A DNA stretch of 64,000 nucleotides from Serratia liquefaciens (GCA_012719855.1 JAAXZN010000024.1:62001-126000), one strand, 5' to 3'. Positions 36,489 to 46,877 are shown, counted from the stretch's first letter. Program-made: numbers and translations. The notes: a model not told the origin generated them from the sequence alone.

Positions 36489-38099
36489 TTAAAAATGGGT
36501 GAAGATCCAGTAGAGCCCGGCGGAAAGCAGCACCGAGGCCGGCAGCGTCAGCACCCAGGCCATCAGCAGATTGCGCAGGGTGGACATTTGCAGGCCGGAG
36601 CGGTTGGCTGCCATGGTCCCGGCAATGCCGGATGAAAGAACGTGGGTGGTGGAAACCGGCAGGCCGAAGGCGTCCGCCGCTCCGATAGTGGTCATCGCCA
36701 CCAGCTCGGCGCTGGCGCCCTGAGCATAGGTGAGATGGCTTTTACCGATCTTCTCGCCCACGGTGACCACGATGCGCCGCCAGCCGACCATGGTGCCCAG
36801 CCCAAGCGCTATCGCCACCACCACCTTGACCCAGAACGGAATAAAGCGGGTGGCGCTGTCCAATTCACCTTTCAGCGCGTCCAGATTGCGTTGCGAGTCA
36901 GCGGGGATCTGAAGTTGTTTTTCCGTCTTCAGGTGCTTAATGACCTCCGACGTCAGGTACATATCATTTCGGGTGTTGGATACCGCCTGCGCAGGGATTT
37001 TGTCGACCGAACCGTACTGGCGAATTTGATCGCCGATGGCGCCGGTCAGTTGGGCCAGGGCAGGCACCACTTCCGGTGTCAGCTCGCTGCTGCGAACATA
37101 GCCGGTGAGAACTTCACGCGCGGGAACCTGGCTGACCGCTGGGAACTGTTGCAACAGTTGGTTCTTTGTCACTTCCGCCAATGCCGCTACGCGGGGGATT
37201 TGCTCTGGCGGCATCGAACGGTTCAACGCATAGGCAATGGGCATGGTACCGACCAGGATCAGCATGATCAGGCCCATGCCTTTTTGCCCGTCGTTGGATC
37301 CGTGAGCAAAGGAAACGCCGGTACAGGTCAGGATCAGCAGGCTGCGGATCCACAACGGCGGCGGCGAGTCATTTTTGGGGGCGGTATACAACTGGCGGTT
37401 TTTGACAAAGACCTTCAGCGCCAGCAGCAGCAAGGCGGCAAATACGAAGCCGATCACCGGTGAAAGCAGCAGGGCATAACCCACTTTAATGGCCTGGCCC
37501 CAGTCGACGCCGCTGGTGCCGGTGCGCCCGTGGATCAGGGCGTTAGCCACCCCAACGCCGATGATCGAGCCTATCAAGGTATGCGATGACGACGCAGGCA
37601 GCCCCAGCCACCAGGTGCCGAGGTTCCAGATAATCGCCGAGAACAGCAGGGCGTAGACCATGGCGAATCCGTTGCCGGTACCGGCCTGCAAGATCAATTC
37701 AACCGGCAGCAGCGAAATGATGCCGAAAGCGACCACGCCGCTGGAGAGCAACACGCCGAGAAAATTAAAGAACCCCGACCAGACCACCGCCACCATCGGC
37801 GACAGTGAATGGGTGTAAATCACGGTGGCTACCGCATTGGCGGTATCGTGGAAACCATTAACGAATTCAAAGCCGAGCGCGATCAATAACGCCAATCCCA
37901 ATAAAAGAAACGGAACGTAACTGGTATAAACCGCACCGGCATCGCTGACGTCGTTAAATAGATTTACTCCGGCAAAAGCTATCCCCAGCACTAATAATAA
38001 AATAAAAAAAAGAACAGTGAGTCGACTGTTCTTTTGGTAGATTTTTGGCAGGCTTGACGCAGATGGCGCACCCGCTTGAACGGCGCTGTTATCGCTCAT
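36489..38099 (-). CDS. pit: PiT-family inorganic phosphate transporter
   Basis: 536-aa inner-membrane symporter of metal-phosphate complexes (PHO4 family). The two inverted family repeats are visible: GFHDTANAVATVIYTHSL in the first half and ADAFGLPVSTTHVLSSG near the C terminus, plus HGSNDGQKGMGL in the middle. A long hydrophilic insert (about residues 275-400) lies between the halves, as in E. coli PitA but somewhat larger. GAAGG precedes the ATG. It is first in an operon with ppk2. I find no convincing PHO box before it. Confidence 0.93.
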   Translation of the reverse strand: MSDNSAVQAGAPSASSLPKIYQKNSRLTVLFFILLLVLGIAFAGVNLFNDVSDAGAVYTSYVPFLLLGLALLIALGFEFVNGFHDTANAVATVIYTHSLSPMVAVVWSGFFNFLGVLLSSGVVAFGIISLLPVELILQAGTGNGFAMVYALLFSAIIWNLGTWWLGLPASSSHTLIGSIIGVGVANALIHGRTGTSGVDWGQAIKVGYALLLSPVIGFVFAALLLLALKVFVKNRQLYTAPKNDSPPPLWIRSLLILTCTGVSFAHGSNDGQKGMGLIMLILVGTMPIAYALNRSMPPEQIPRVAALAEVTKNQLLQQFPAVSQVPAREVLTGYVRSSELTPEVVPALAQLTGAIGDQIRQYGSVDKIPAQAVSNTRNDMYLTSEVIKHLKTEKQLQIPADSQRNLDALKGELDSATRFIPFWVKVVVAIALGLGTMVGWRRIVVTVGEKIGKSHLTYAQGASAELVAMTTIGAADAFGLPVSTTHVLSSGIAGTMAANRSGLQMSTLRNLLMAWVLTLPASVLLSAGLYWIFTHF

Positions 38100-38299
38100 A
38101 AAGGACCTTCCCGATAGGCTTCATTAGATTACTGACGGTGCTGTACGGTGTTGCCATCAAAGTATTGGGAAATAATGTGACTTTTTTATGACGCTAATAT
38201 TAATCATCGGGAACAGTGAAAATAATTAACGTTGGCATTTAAAGGTTGATATAAAGACTGAGATTAATTCATGCGTGCGGTTATTCGGGACAAAGGTTT

Positions 38300-39328
38300 A
38301 TGGCTCAAACGGTTGCGGAAAAATTACACAAACTTGATTTTGACGATGAGGTCACCGGGCTGATTTACGGCCACGTTTTTCGTACGGCAGAGCCGCCGCA
38401 GCGGGTCTCTTCGCAGCAAGCCTGCCAGTCTTATCAGACGTTGTCGCCGGGGGAGGGATTTATCTGGCTGCATCTCAACCTGAACCATGCTGCGGCGGAA
38501 AAATGGCTGAAAAACCACTTTGCGATTTCCGACTTTTTCTTCGACGAGATCCGCCACGGATCTCATACCACGCGCATAGAACGTCAGGGAGAGGATTTGT
38601 TCGCGGTGCTTAACGACGTGATCTTCCACCCGAAAGAGAATAACCCTGAGATTGCGACGCTGTGGCTGTATTGCCGTAGTGGCCTGGTGGTCACGGTTCG
38701 GCACAAACCGCTGCGTTTGATTGAGCGGCTGCTGGGCCGGCTGGGGCCGCTGCAGTTGGCGTCTTCTACCGAATTGCTGGCGCATTTGCTGGAGGAGCAG
38801 GAAGAGGTGCTGGAGCAGGTGGTGCGGCAGGCCAACCAGTATGTCGATACCATCGAAGATCGCCTGCTGAGCAACCATGTGAAACGCAACCGTACCGAAC
38901 TGGGGAGGATGCGTCGCATGCTGCTGCGTTTTCAGCGTCTGCTGGCGCCGGAGCCCGCGGCGCTGTTTCGTTTGCTGAATCGGCCGCCGACCTGGCTGAG
39001 CCGGGACGTGGTACAGGATCTGCGTCAGTTCACCGAAGAGTTCACGGTGGTGCTAAACGATCTCGCCAGTTTGACCGAACGCATTCGCTTGTTGCAGGAA
39101 GAGATAGGCGCCAAGCAGATGGAACAGAACAACCGTACGCTTTACACCCTGACGGTGATCACCGTGTTGGCACTGCCAATCAATATCGTCGCCGGCTTCT
39201 TTGGCATGAACGTGGGAGGGATCCCGCTGGCCAGCAATCACCACGGCTTTGTTTTGCTGGTGTTGCTGGTCGGCGGCTTTACGCTGGTCACCGGCTATCT
39301 GGCGTTCAGACGGCGGGACGAGAGGTGA
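38300..39328 (+). CDS. zntB: CorA-superfamily transporter (ZntB-like)
   Basis: 342-aa divalent-cation transporter. There is a large cytoplasmic N-terminal domain (1-280) with long helices, then two membrane helices at the C terminus. The first ends in GFFGMN, the family signature, continuing VGGIP as in ZntB-type proteins. ZntB carries zinc (proton-coupled uptake or efflux depending on the report). Sequence similarity to E. coli ZntB outside the C terminus is modest, so the symbol is tentative. The stop codon abuts that of the convergent SRPBCC gene with no gap. Confidence 0.82.
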   Translation: MAQTVAEKLHKLDFDDEVTGLIYGHVFRTAEPPQRVSSQQACQSYQTLSPGEGFIWLHLNLNHAAAEKWLKNHFAISDFFFDEIRHGSHTTRIERQGEDLFAVLNDVIFHPKENNPEIATLWLYCRSGLVVTVRHKPLRLIERLLGRLGPLQLASSTELLAHLLEEQEEVLEQVVRQANQYVDTIEDRLLSNHVKRNRTELGRMRRMLLRFQRLLAPEPAALFRLLNRPPTWLSRDVVQDLRQFTEEFTVVLNDLASLTERIRLLQEEIGAKQMEQNNRTLYTLTVITVLALPINIVAGFFGMNVGGIPLASNHHGFVLLVLLVGGFTLVTGYLAFRRRDER

Positions 39329-39862
39329 TTAAAGTCTGGCCCGGTACTCTTCTTCCAGCCTGGTGTGGGTGCTCCAGAACGGCTGTGGTTGGCGATTGTG
39401 CAGGCGATCGACCAGGATATCCAGATGGGTGTGCCACCCCCCGGCCACGCTGAGCATTTCATCACGGTTGGCCAGGCGACGGTGGGTAACCGTCAGCAGC
39501 ACGGCTTTACCCTGTTCGGTCAGTTCGAAGGTCACCTCGGAGGGGCGGCTTTGCCCCTGTTCTGCCCAGGTAAAACTCAGCAACCGCGGTGGGAAAAGGC
39601 AGGTGATATGGCCGACGTTGCTGACGCTGCAGCTCAGGTGCTTATATTTGGCCGGCGTTTGCTCGTGTTCGCCGGTCAGATCGGAATTGCGAAACACCAG
39701 CTCCACCTGGGCTCCGTTTTCCAGCTTCATCTCGCCGGCGGCCAGCCAGGTGGCGCGTTTGTCGGATTCCGTCAGATAGGCCCAGACCCGCTCGATCGGG
39801 CCGGGCAGCAGCCGCTGAATGCGCAGCGTGCCGGTTTCAATAATCATGCCGTAGTCGTTCAT
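39329..39862 (-). CDS. SRPBCC (AHSA1-like) protein
   Basis: 177-aa START/Bet v1-like ligand-binding protein of the AHSA1 group, recognised by RLLPGPIERVWAYLTESDKRATWLAAGEM and GGWHTHLDILVDRL. These proteins are commonly paired with a small ArsR regulator, as here: the ArsR gene ends 3 bp before this start. Ligand and role are not known. A 4-5 nt spacer separates GGAGTG from the ATG. Confidence 0.88.
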   Translation of the reverse strand: MNDYGMIIETGTLRIQRLLPGPIERVWAYLTESDKRATWLAAGEMKLENGAQVELVFRNSDLTGEHEQTPAKYKHLSCSVSNVGHITCLFPPRLLSFTWAEQGQSRPSEVTFELTEQGKAVLLTVTHRRLANRDEMLSVAGGWHTHLDILVDRLHNRQPQPFWSTHTRLEEEYRARL

Positions 39863-39865
39863 TAT

Positions 39866-40213
39866 TCACTCCTCGGGAGGATTCGGTTCCGGCTGCAGCA
39901 GCGCTGTTTCCAGCGCGTCCAGCCGCTCAGTCCAGAAATGCTCGTAGGTTTGCAGCCATTGCATGGCCTGCGCCATGGGCTCGGGTTCGAGCCGGCAGAT
40001 ATGGTTTCTTCCTTGCACGGTGCGCTGCACCAGCCCAGCAAGCTCCAGTGCTTTAATGTGCTTGGAGGCGCCGGCAAACGACATCTGCAACGGCGCGGCC
40101 AGTTCACCAATGCTGTGCTCGCCGCCGGCCAGCGACCGCAGTATCGCGCGGCGTGTCGGGTCGGAAAGCGCATGGAAAATGGCGTCCAGCTGTGAGGAAG
40201 ATAATTTAACCAT
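39866..40213 (-). CDS. ArsR-family repressor
   Basis: 115-aa winged-helix regulator: ALSDPTRRAILRSLAGGEHSIGELAAPLQMSFAGASKHIKALELAGLV holds helix 2 to the recognition helix. There are no cysteines, so it is not a classic metal sensor. It heads a two-gene unit with the SRPBCC gene. Three GTTGAATAT half-sites lie around and before its start, which indicates tight autoregulation. Confidence 0.9.
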   Translation of the reverse strand: MVKLSSSQLDAIFHALSDPTRRAILRSLAGGEHSIGELAAPLQMSFAGASKHIKALELAGLVQRTVQGRNHICRLEPEPMAQAMQWLQTYEHFWTERLDALETALLQPEPNPPEE

Positions 40214-40216
40214 ATG

Positions 40217-40265
40217 GTTGAATATAGAACAGGTGGGCTAATATTCAACCAATTTGTTGAATATT
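40217..40265 (-). promoter_or_regulatory. ArsR operators (three half-sites)
   Basis: AATATTCAAC (40240-40249) and GTTGAATATT (40256-40265) are a perfect 10-bp-arm inverted repeat with a 6-bp spacer. A third GTTGAATAT lies at 40217-40225, four bases before the ArsR start codon. Their position covers the expected promoter and leader, so a bound dimer would block transcription of the ArsR-SRPBCC pair. Confidence 0.7.
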
Positions 40266-40300
40266 TTTTCTGGCCCCGGCGGGTTAACCGGAGCCAGGGT

Positions 40301-41527
40301 TCAGGCGTGGGTTTGCGCCAATATCGCGTTGAGCAGCACGTTGGCTCCGGCGGTTGACCACTCCGGGGAGATGTTCTCCAATTCGTTGTGGCTGATGCCC
40401 TCCACGCAGGGAATGAATATCATCGCCGTCGGTGCTACGCGGCTCAGGTAGCAGGCGTCATGACCGGCACCGGAAATCATATCCCGGTGCGAATAACCCA
40501 ACGTGCAGGCGGCCTGTCGCACACTGTCGATGCAACCAGAATCAAAGCGTATCGGTTGATATTGGAAAATGCGCTCGGCGCGGGCCTTCAGCCCATCGAC
40601 ACCCACTTCGGTCACCGCGGCCAGCAAACGTTGTTCCATCTGCGCCAATACCGCCTCTTGCGGGTGACGGAATTCGACGCTGAAGAACACCTTGCCCGGC
40701 ACCACGTTGCGGGAATTGGGCGTGATTTGCGCCATACCCACCGTGGCGCGAGCGTGCGGCATAAAGGCTTTACCGATCTCATTGACCGCTTTGACCATGT
40801 CGGCAAAGCCGAGCAGGGCGTCGCGCCGACGATCCATCGGCGTCGTGCCTGCATGGGCGCTAAATCCGGTGATCTCCAGCTCATACCAGCGTTGCCCTTG
40901 CGCAGCGGTCACTACGCCAATCTCAATGTTTTCCGCTTCGAGGATCGGGCCTTGCTCGATGTGCAGCTCAAAGGCGGCGTGAATCGGCATGTTGCCCACC
41001 GGATGCTCGCCGGCGTAGCCGATTTGCTGCAAGGCTTCGCCGATGCTGGTGCCATGAGCATCCTGGCGCGACAGGCCGTACTCCAGCTCGAACACGCCGG
41101 CAAATACCCCAGAGGAGATCATTGCCGGCGCAAAGCGTGCGCCTTCTTCATTCGTCCAGTTGATGACTTCCACCGCACGCTCGGTGGCGATTTGCCGATC
41201 GTTGAGGGTCCGTATCACCTCCAGCCCGGCCAGCACGCCGTAAATGCCGTCGAAACGGCCGCCGTTGGGCTGGGAATCAACGTGTGAGCCGGTGACCACC
41301 GGGGCCAGATCGGGGCGAGTGCCTTCGCGGCGCAGGAACATATTGCCCATGCGGTCGATGCGTACGCTGCAACCGGCCGCCAAAGCCCAATCGCGTAACC
41401 GCTCGCGTGCCTGGCGGTCTTCTTCACTCAGGGCCAGCCGTGTCACGCCGTCTTTTGGAATAGCGCCGAACTGAGCCATGTCGAGCAGGCTTTGCCACAG
41501 GCGATCTCCGTTCACTTGATGCGTCAC
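40301..41527 (-). CDS. M20-family N-carbamoyl-L-amino-acid hydrolase (AtcC-like)
   Basis: 408-aa metal-dependent amidohydrolase of the allantoate/N-carbamoyl-amino-acid hydrolase group. Metal ligands are in GSHVDSQPNGGRFDG (H82, D93), the catalytic/ligand glutamates in NEEGARF (E127-E128), and FELHIEQGP carries a further histidine. The GFSAHAGTTPM stretch is the dimerisation-domain substrate site. Start is GTG, overlapping the TGA of the ATC-hydrolase gene. That coupling makes N-carbamoyl-L-cysteine, the product of ATC hydrolase, the likely substrate, giving cysteine, ammonia and CO2 (inferred from the Pseudomonas atcB-atcC pathway). Confidence 0.87.
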   Translation of the reverse strand: MTHQVNGDRLWQSLLDMAQFGAIPKDGVTRLALSEEDRQARERLRDWALAAGCSVRIDRMGNMFLRREGTRPDLAPVVTGSHVDSQPNGGRFDGIYGVLAGLEVIRTLNDRQIATERAVEVINWTNEEGARFAPAMISSGVFAGVFELEYGLSRQDAHGTSIGEALQQIGYAGEHPVGNMPIHAAFELHIEQGPILEAENIEIGVVTAAQGQRWYELEITGFSAHAGTTPMDRRRDALLGFADMVKAVNEIGKAFMPHARATVGMAQITPNSRNVVPGKVFFSVEFRHPQEAVLAQMEQRLLAAVTEVGVDGLKARAERIFQYQPIRFDSGCIDSVRQAACTLGYSHRDMISGAGHDACYLSRVAPTAMIFIPCVEGISHNELENISPEWSTAGANVLLNAILAQTHA

Positions 41528-42015
41528 TTTTCCTCTCCCTGCGCCTTGGCGGCATAGCGAAAATCACAGCAGGACGCGCCGGACATGATGGTCTGGGTGC
41601 GCTGCAGTTCTACCTCTGGCGCGTAGCCGACGATAAACTGACTGTCGCGCGCGCAGGACAACAGATGGCCGATCTCACCCAAGCCCATTTGATGGTACAT
41701 CTCGGCATAGCGACAGCGGGTGACGTCATAGTCAAAATGCTGCTCGTCCTGGTAGATCACCTTCACCTGCAGCGCATCGTCTTTTTCCCACAGGTACTGC
41801 AAGGCGGCGAAACTTTGCAAATCCGCGCCATTGGGCTCCTGCGCGGCGAAGTTTTTGCCGGCCTCGATGGCGGCATTTTCGATAGCCTCGCCAATGACCG
41901 CCTGTGCGCGCTCTTTGCCGATCTCGCGCACCAGGATCTGGTAGATCGGTTTGATGATTTCCGCCTCTATGCGGCGGCGGGCCAGAATACCCAACTCGTT
42001 TTTTGCATCGCTCAT
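41524..42015 (-). CDS. L-2-amino-thiazoline-4-carboxylate hydrolase family (AtcB-like)
   Basis: 163-aa protein of the ATC-hydrolase family, which opens the thiazoline ring of L-ATC to N-carbamoyl-L-cysteine. Family features are CRYAEMYHQMGLGEIGHLLSC (about 107-127), ARDSQFIVGY and the C-terminal RTQTIMSGASCCDFRY. The frame extends back into the binding-protein gene, but GAGGAG sits seven bases before the ATG at 42015. It lies between the binding protein (28 bp) and the M20 hydrolase (4-nt overlap). The family call is from memory of the C-terminal motif. Confidence 0.83.
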   Translation of the reverse strand: MSDAKNELGILARRRIEAEIIKPIYQILVREIGKERAQAVIGEAIENAAIEAGKNFAAQEPNGADLQSFAALQYLWEKDDALQVKVIYQDEQHFDYDVTRCRYAEMYHQMGLGEIGHLLSCARDSQFIVGYAPEVELQRTQTIMSGASCCDFRYAAKAQGEEK

Positions 42016-42043
42016 CGCCTTGCTCCTCATTGCTTGCGGGTTT

Positions 42044-43204
42044 TTATTGTTTTTTTGCGCCACCCAGTACGGTCTGCGGCTGCCATTTGCCGTCAACCAC
42101 CCGGTACAGGGTGAAGCTCGGCTGTTGCAGGTTGCCCTGTGAATCGAATGCAATGGTGCCGGTGACGCCCTGATAATGAATGGCGCGCAGTTTCGGCAGA
42201 TAATCGGCCGGATCGGCGGAACCCGCCTGCTCAATGGCGGCAATCAATACCCGGGTGGCGTCGTAGGCAAACGGCGCATGCAGTTCGATATGGGTTTGGT
42301 AGCGGTCGCGGTAGGCCTGCTCAAAGGCTTTGCCACCGGGCATTTGCTCCAGCGGCAGACCGGGCTCGAGCGCCACTACGCCTTCCCCTTCTTTCTGTGC
42401 CAGCGTCAGGAAGGTCTGGCTGACAAAACCGCCGGCTCCCATCAACGGGGTGTTCATGCCCAACTGTTTGATACGGCGTGCCAGCGGCGCTGCCTGCGAG
42501 TCGACGCCGCCGAAGAAGATCAAATCGGCGTTTTTGCTGCGTACGGTGGTCAGTACCGCGCTGAAATCGACGGTCTTGTCGTCGACATATTCACGCGCCA
42601 CCGGTTGGATACCCTGAGCTGCCAGCGACTTGATGAATTCATCCGCCAGTCCTTGTCCGAACGCGGTACGGTCGTCAATCACCGCAATGCGCTTTGCTTT
42701 TAGCTGTGTGACGGCGTAGATCCCGGCGTAATTACCGCCATCGTCGTCATGGCCCATGACGCGGAAGCTGGCATCAAACCCCTGTTGAGTATAGCCGTGG
42801 CCGGTGGCGACCGGCGCGACCTGGGCAATACCGGCGTCGTGGTAAATGCGTGCGGCCGGGATACTGGTGCCGGTGTTCCAATGGCCGACCACACCAGCCA
42901 CGCCTTCGTCGACCAGGCGTTGCGCCACCGCGACGGCGGTGCGCGGATCGGATTGATCGTCCTCGGATAACAATTTAAAGGTGACGGCTTTGCCTTTGAG
43001 CGTGGGTTTCTGCGCGTTGGCATCGGCGATCGCCAGCTGTGCGCCGTTTTCCAAATCTTTACCGATACGCGCGGAAGGGCCGGTTAACGGGCCGGCCAGA
43101 CCGATCAGAATGGTTTCATCGGCCAGCGCCGACGAGGCGGCACCCAGGCTGACCAGAACGGCGGTGGCTAGCGCCAGCGGCTTGAAGCGAGTGATTTTGT
43201 TCAT
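42044..43204 (-). CDS. Liv-type ABC transporter substrate-binding protein
   Basis: 386-aa periplasmic binding protein of the leucine/amide type (type I fold). The signal peptide is residues 1-28 (ending SSALA). The mature start ILIGLAGPLTGPSARIGKDLENGAQLAI is typical of LivJ/LivK. It follows livF-like by 33 bp and precedes the ATC hydrolase by 28 bp. Here it more likely binds a thiazoline or carbamoyl amino acid than leucine, which is inferred from the operon alone. Confidence 0.92.
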   Translation of the reverse strand: MNKITRFKPLALATAVLVSLGAASSALADETILIGLAGPLTGPSARIGKDLENGAQLAIADANAQKPTLKGKAVTFKLLSEDDQSDPRTAVAVAQRLVDEGVAGVVGHWNTGTSIPAARIYHDAGIAQVAPVATGHGYTQQGFDASFRVMGHDDDGGNYAGIYAVTQLKAKRIAVIDDRTAFGQGLADEFIKSLAAQGIQPVAREYVDDKTVDFSAVLTTVRSKNADLIFFGGVDSQAAPLARRIKQLGMNTPLMGAGGFVSQTFLTLAQKEGEGVVALEPGLPLEQMPGGKAFEQAYRDRYQTHIELHAPFAYDATRVLIAAIEQAGSADPADYLPKLRAIHYQGVTGTIAFDSQGNLQQPSFTLYRVVDGKWQPQTVLGGAKKQ

Positions 43205-43237
43205 ATAAAACTCCCGGTGTGGTTAAAAGTAAAACGG

Positions 43238-43943
43238 TTATTCGCCCAGATAGGCTTGTTTGATTTTTTCATCATCCAGCAGGTCGGCAGAGCGACCGCA
43301 ATGGCTGAGGTTACCGCTGTCCAGCACATAGGCGCGGTCGGTCGACGCCAGCGCCAGCCTGGCGTTTTGTTCCACCAACAGCAGGGTGACACCGTCACGT
43401 GAAAGGCTTTTGATGACCTCAAATATGGTCTCAACCACGATAGGGGCGAGTCCCATAGAAGGTTCATCCAACACCAGCAGGCGCGGACGACTGAGTAGAG
43501 CACGGCCGATCGCCACCATCTGTTGTTCTCCCCCAGAGAGTAATCCGGCCTGTTGGCTCAGCCGTTCACGCAAGCGAGGGAAAAGCGTGAAAACTCGCTC
43601 CAAATCCTGTCGAACCGCCGGTTTGTCAGAGCGTGAATAAGCGCCAAGCTGCAGATTCTCCAATACCGTCATGCGGGCGAAAATGCCACGGCCTTCCGGC
43701 ACCATCACCAATCCTTGTTGCAGCAAACGATGGGGTGGCATGCCGCGAATGGACCGGCCGTCGAACAGGATGTCGCCCTCGAAGGGTTGCAGGCCTGTCA
43801 GCGCACGCAGGCTGGAGGTTTTACCGGCGCCGTTGGCACCGATTAACGTCACCTGTTCGCCGACGTTAACGCTAAAATCGATGCCTTTAACCGCATGAAT
43901 GCCGCCGTAAGAAACTTTTAAATTTTTAACGCTGAGTAAGGGC

Positions 43944-43951
<8 letters not shown>
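43238..43951 (-). CDS. Liv-type ABC ATPase, LivF-like
   Basis: 237-aa ATPase. Walker A is GANGAGKTSS, the signature LLSGGEQQMVAIGRALL, Walker B LLVLDEPSMGLAPIVV and the H-loop LLVEQNA. GTG at 43960 could extend it by three codons, but GGAGG is spaced eight bases before the ATG at 43951. That ATG overlaps the end of the LivG-like gene, so the two ATPases are translationally coupled. Confidence 0.94.
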
Positions 43952-44710
<759 letters not shown>

Positions 44711-44714
<4 letters not shown>

Positions 44715-45823
44715 ACAGTGGCTCCCCGTTGATGACGTGCGGGCCACAGGCCTGCCGGGCGATACAGCATCACCAGAATCAACGCCAGCCCGTAGAACAG
44801 CTGGCGGATGATTTCCGGATCGATCCACACCTGGCCGAACAGCGCCTGTTGCAGCGGCCCCATGGTGCTGCGCAGCAGTTCAGGCAAGGCGGCCAGCAAC
44901 AGGGCACCGAGGATCACCCCGGGGATATGGCCCATGCCGCCCAACACCACCATCGCCAGCACCGCAATGGACTCTTGCAGCGTAAAGGACTCCGGTGAGA
45001 CGAACCCTTGAAATGCCGCAAATAAAGCCCCGGCGATGCCGCCGAAGGTGGCGCCTATGGCGAAAGCCAACAGCTTGAAATTACGCGTATTGATTCCCAT
45101 CGCCCGTGCCGCGTCTTCATCTTCGCGGATAGCGGTCCAGGCCCGACCCACCCGTGAATGTTGCAGGCGGAGACAGATAAACAGGATCAGCAGCAGCAGG
45201 GCGGCGAACAGGTAGTAATAGAGATACAGTGACGAAAAGCGGAAACCGAACCACTGTTGCATCCCCGAAAACTTCAGGCCAAACAGCGAGACCGGATCGA
45301 TGCCGGAGATCCCTTTGGGCCCGTTGGTGATGTTGAGCGGCCGGTCCAGATTGCGCATCAGAATGCGGACGATCTCGCCAAAGCCCAAGGTGACAATCGC
45401 CAAATAGTCTCCACGCAGTCGCAGCGTCGGTGCGCCCAGCAGAATGCCGCACAGCGCCGCCAATAAAGCCGCCAGCGGGATCAGCAGCAGGATCGACAAA
45501 TGCAGCCCATCGGGGAACCACTGCAGCAATATTGGAAACTGCTCGGTCAGGTGTGGTGACGACAATAACGCGGTCAGATAGGCACCTACCGCGTAAAAGG
45601 CGATAAACCCCATGTCCAGCAAGCCAGTGAGGCCGACCACGATGTTCAGCCCCAATGCCAGCATCAGGTAGAGCAAGGCAAAATCGATCACCCGCACCCA
45701 GTAGTTACCGCCTGCGGCACCGGCCACCCAGGGGGCCAACAGCAGGCCGAGCATAAACAGCGCCACGCCGAGTCTGGCACGGCCAGGGGCATCGGTTTGC
45801 TGTAGGTGAGTCAAAATAGTCAT
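44711..45823 (-). CDS. Liv-type ABC permease, LivM-like
   Basis: 370-aa inner-membrane permease with about eight to ten helices. Core motifs are ALGLNIVVGLTGLLDMGFIAFYAVGAY, GDYLAIVTLGFGEIVRI, RAWTAIREDEDAARAMGIN and GGMGHIPGVILGA. GAGGAG precedes the ATG. It follows the LivH-like gene by 9 bp and overlaps LivG by 4 nt. Confidence 0.94.
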
Positions 45824-45832
45824 CTTGTCTCC

Positions 45833-46783
45833 TCAGGCGCGGGTGGCAATGCGTTCACCCAGCAGCCCGGATGGGCGAAATACCAACACGGCGATCAATA
45901 TCAGGAAGGCGAAAACGTCCTGGTAGTTACTGCCGAAGGTGCCCCCGGTCAGTTCGCCGAGATAGCCGGTGCCCAACGACTCGAACAGCCCCAGCAACAG
46001 ACCGCCGAGCATGGCGCCGCGCAGGTTGCCGATGCCGCCTAACACCGCCGCGGTAAAAGCTTTGATACCCGGCAGAAAGCCCATGGAGAAACCGGCATTG
46101 CCGTAGTTGCTGGCCATCATGATGCCCGCCACTGCCGCCAAAGCGCCGCCGAGGGCGAACGTCAGAACGATGATGCGGTTGGGGTCTATGCCCATCAGGC
46201 CGGCAACCTGCGGGTTTTCTGCCGTGGCGCGCATGGCACGCCCAAAGCGAGAGTGCTCGACCAATAGCAGCAGCCCGGCCATCACCAGCAGCGCGATTGC
46301 CAGCGTGGCAATACCGGTACCGGTGATCACCGCCGGCGCGTGGTTGGCGCTGCCTGGGGTGAGGGCGATAGGATCCATTGGCAGCAGTTGCGGGAACATC
46401 AACGGGTTGCGCGACCAGATCAGCATGGCCAGCGTTTGCAGCAGCAGAGAAACGCCAATTCCGCTGATCAGCGGTGCCAGGCGCGGAGCATTGCGCAGAC
46501 GACGATAGGCCAGGCGCTCAATACTCATAGATACCAGCGCGCAGACGGCCATGGCGATCAGCGCCGCTAGCAACAGCACGAGATAGGGTGACAGCGTAGG
46601 AAAATGGTGCTGCAACAGGTTAATGGCGGACAGGGCGCTCAGCGCTCCGACCATCAGCACATCGCCGTGGGCAAAATTGATGATGCGCAGAATGCCGTAC
46701 ACCATGGTGTAACCCAGGGCAATCAAGGCATAAATGCTGCCGAGCATCAGCCCGTTGACGGTCTGCTGTACCAGCGTATCCAT
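45833..46783 (-). CDS. Liv-type ABC permease, LivH-like
   Basis: 316-aa permease with about eight helices: LMLGSIYALIALGYTMVYGILRIINFAHGD at the N terminus, GRAMRATAENPQVAGLMGI in the middle and GGIGNLRGAMLGG near the end. An in-frame GTG at 46822 would add 13 residues but has no ribosome site. The ATG at 46783 fits the family start, though its own ribosome site is also poor. First gene of the seven-gene operon, divergent from the LysR-type gene. Confidence 0.92.
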   Translation of the reverse strand: MDTLVQQTVNGLMLGSIYALIALGYTMVYGILRIINFAHGDVLMVGALSALSAINLLQHHFPTLSPYLVLLLAALIAMAVCALVSMSIERLAYRRLRNAPRLAPLISGIGVSLLLQTLAMLIWSRNPLMFPQLLPMDPIALTPGSANHAPAVITGTGIATLAIALLVMAGLLLLVEHSRFGRAMRATAENPQVAGLMGIDPNRIIVLTFALGGALAAVAGIMMASNYGNAGFSMGFLPGIKAFTAAVLGGIGNLRGAMLGGLLLGLFESLGTGYLGELTGGTFGSNYQDVFAFLILIAVLVFRPSGLLGERIATRA

Positions 46784-46862
46784 AGGGAGGAGTCCCGAAA
46801 AATAATGATTCAGGAAGCTCACAGTAGAGAATTAAATATATTTGTAAAATACGGAAAAATAA

Positions 46863-46877
46863 TTTCTTATACAGAAA
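46863..46877. promoter_or_regulatory. Candidate LysR box
   Basis: TTTCTTATACAGAAA is an inverted repeat (TTTCT/AGAAA) that contains a T-N11-A core. It lies midway in the AT-rich 172-bp divergent region between the Liv-type operon and the LysR-type gene, the usual place for a LysR regulator to act both ways. Confidence 0.5.

Noticed and set aside
36642-37463. 273-codon plus-strand frame opposite pit
   Set aside because: It is antisense to a well-conserved transporter; Gly/His/Arg-rich shadow sequence.
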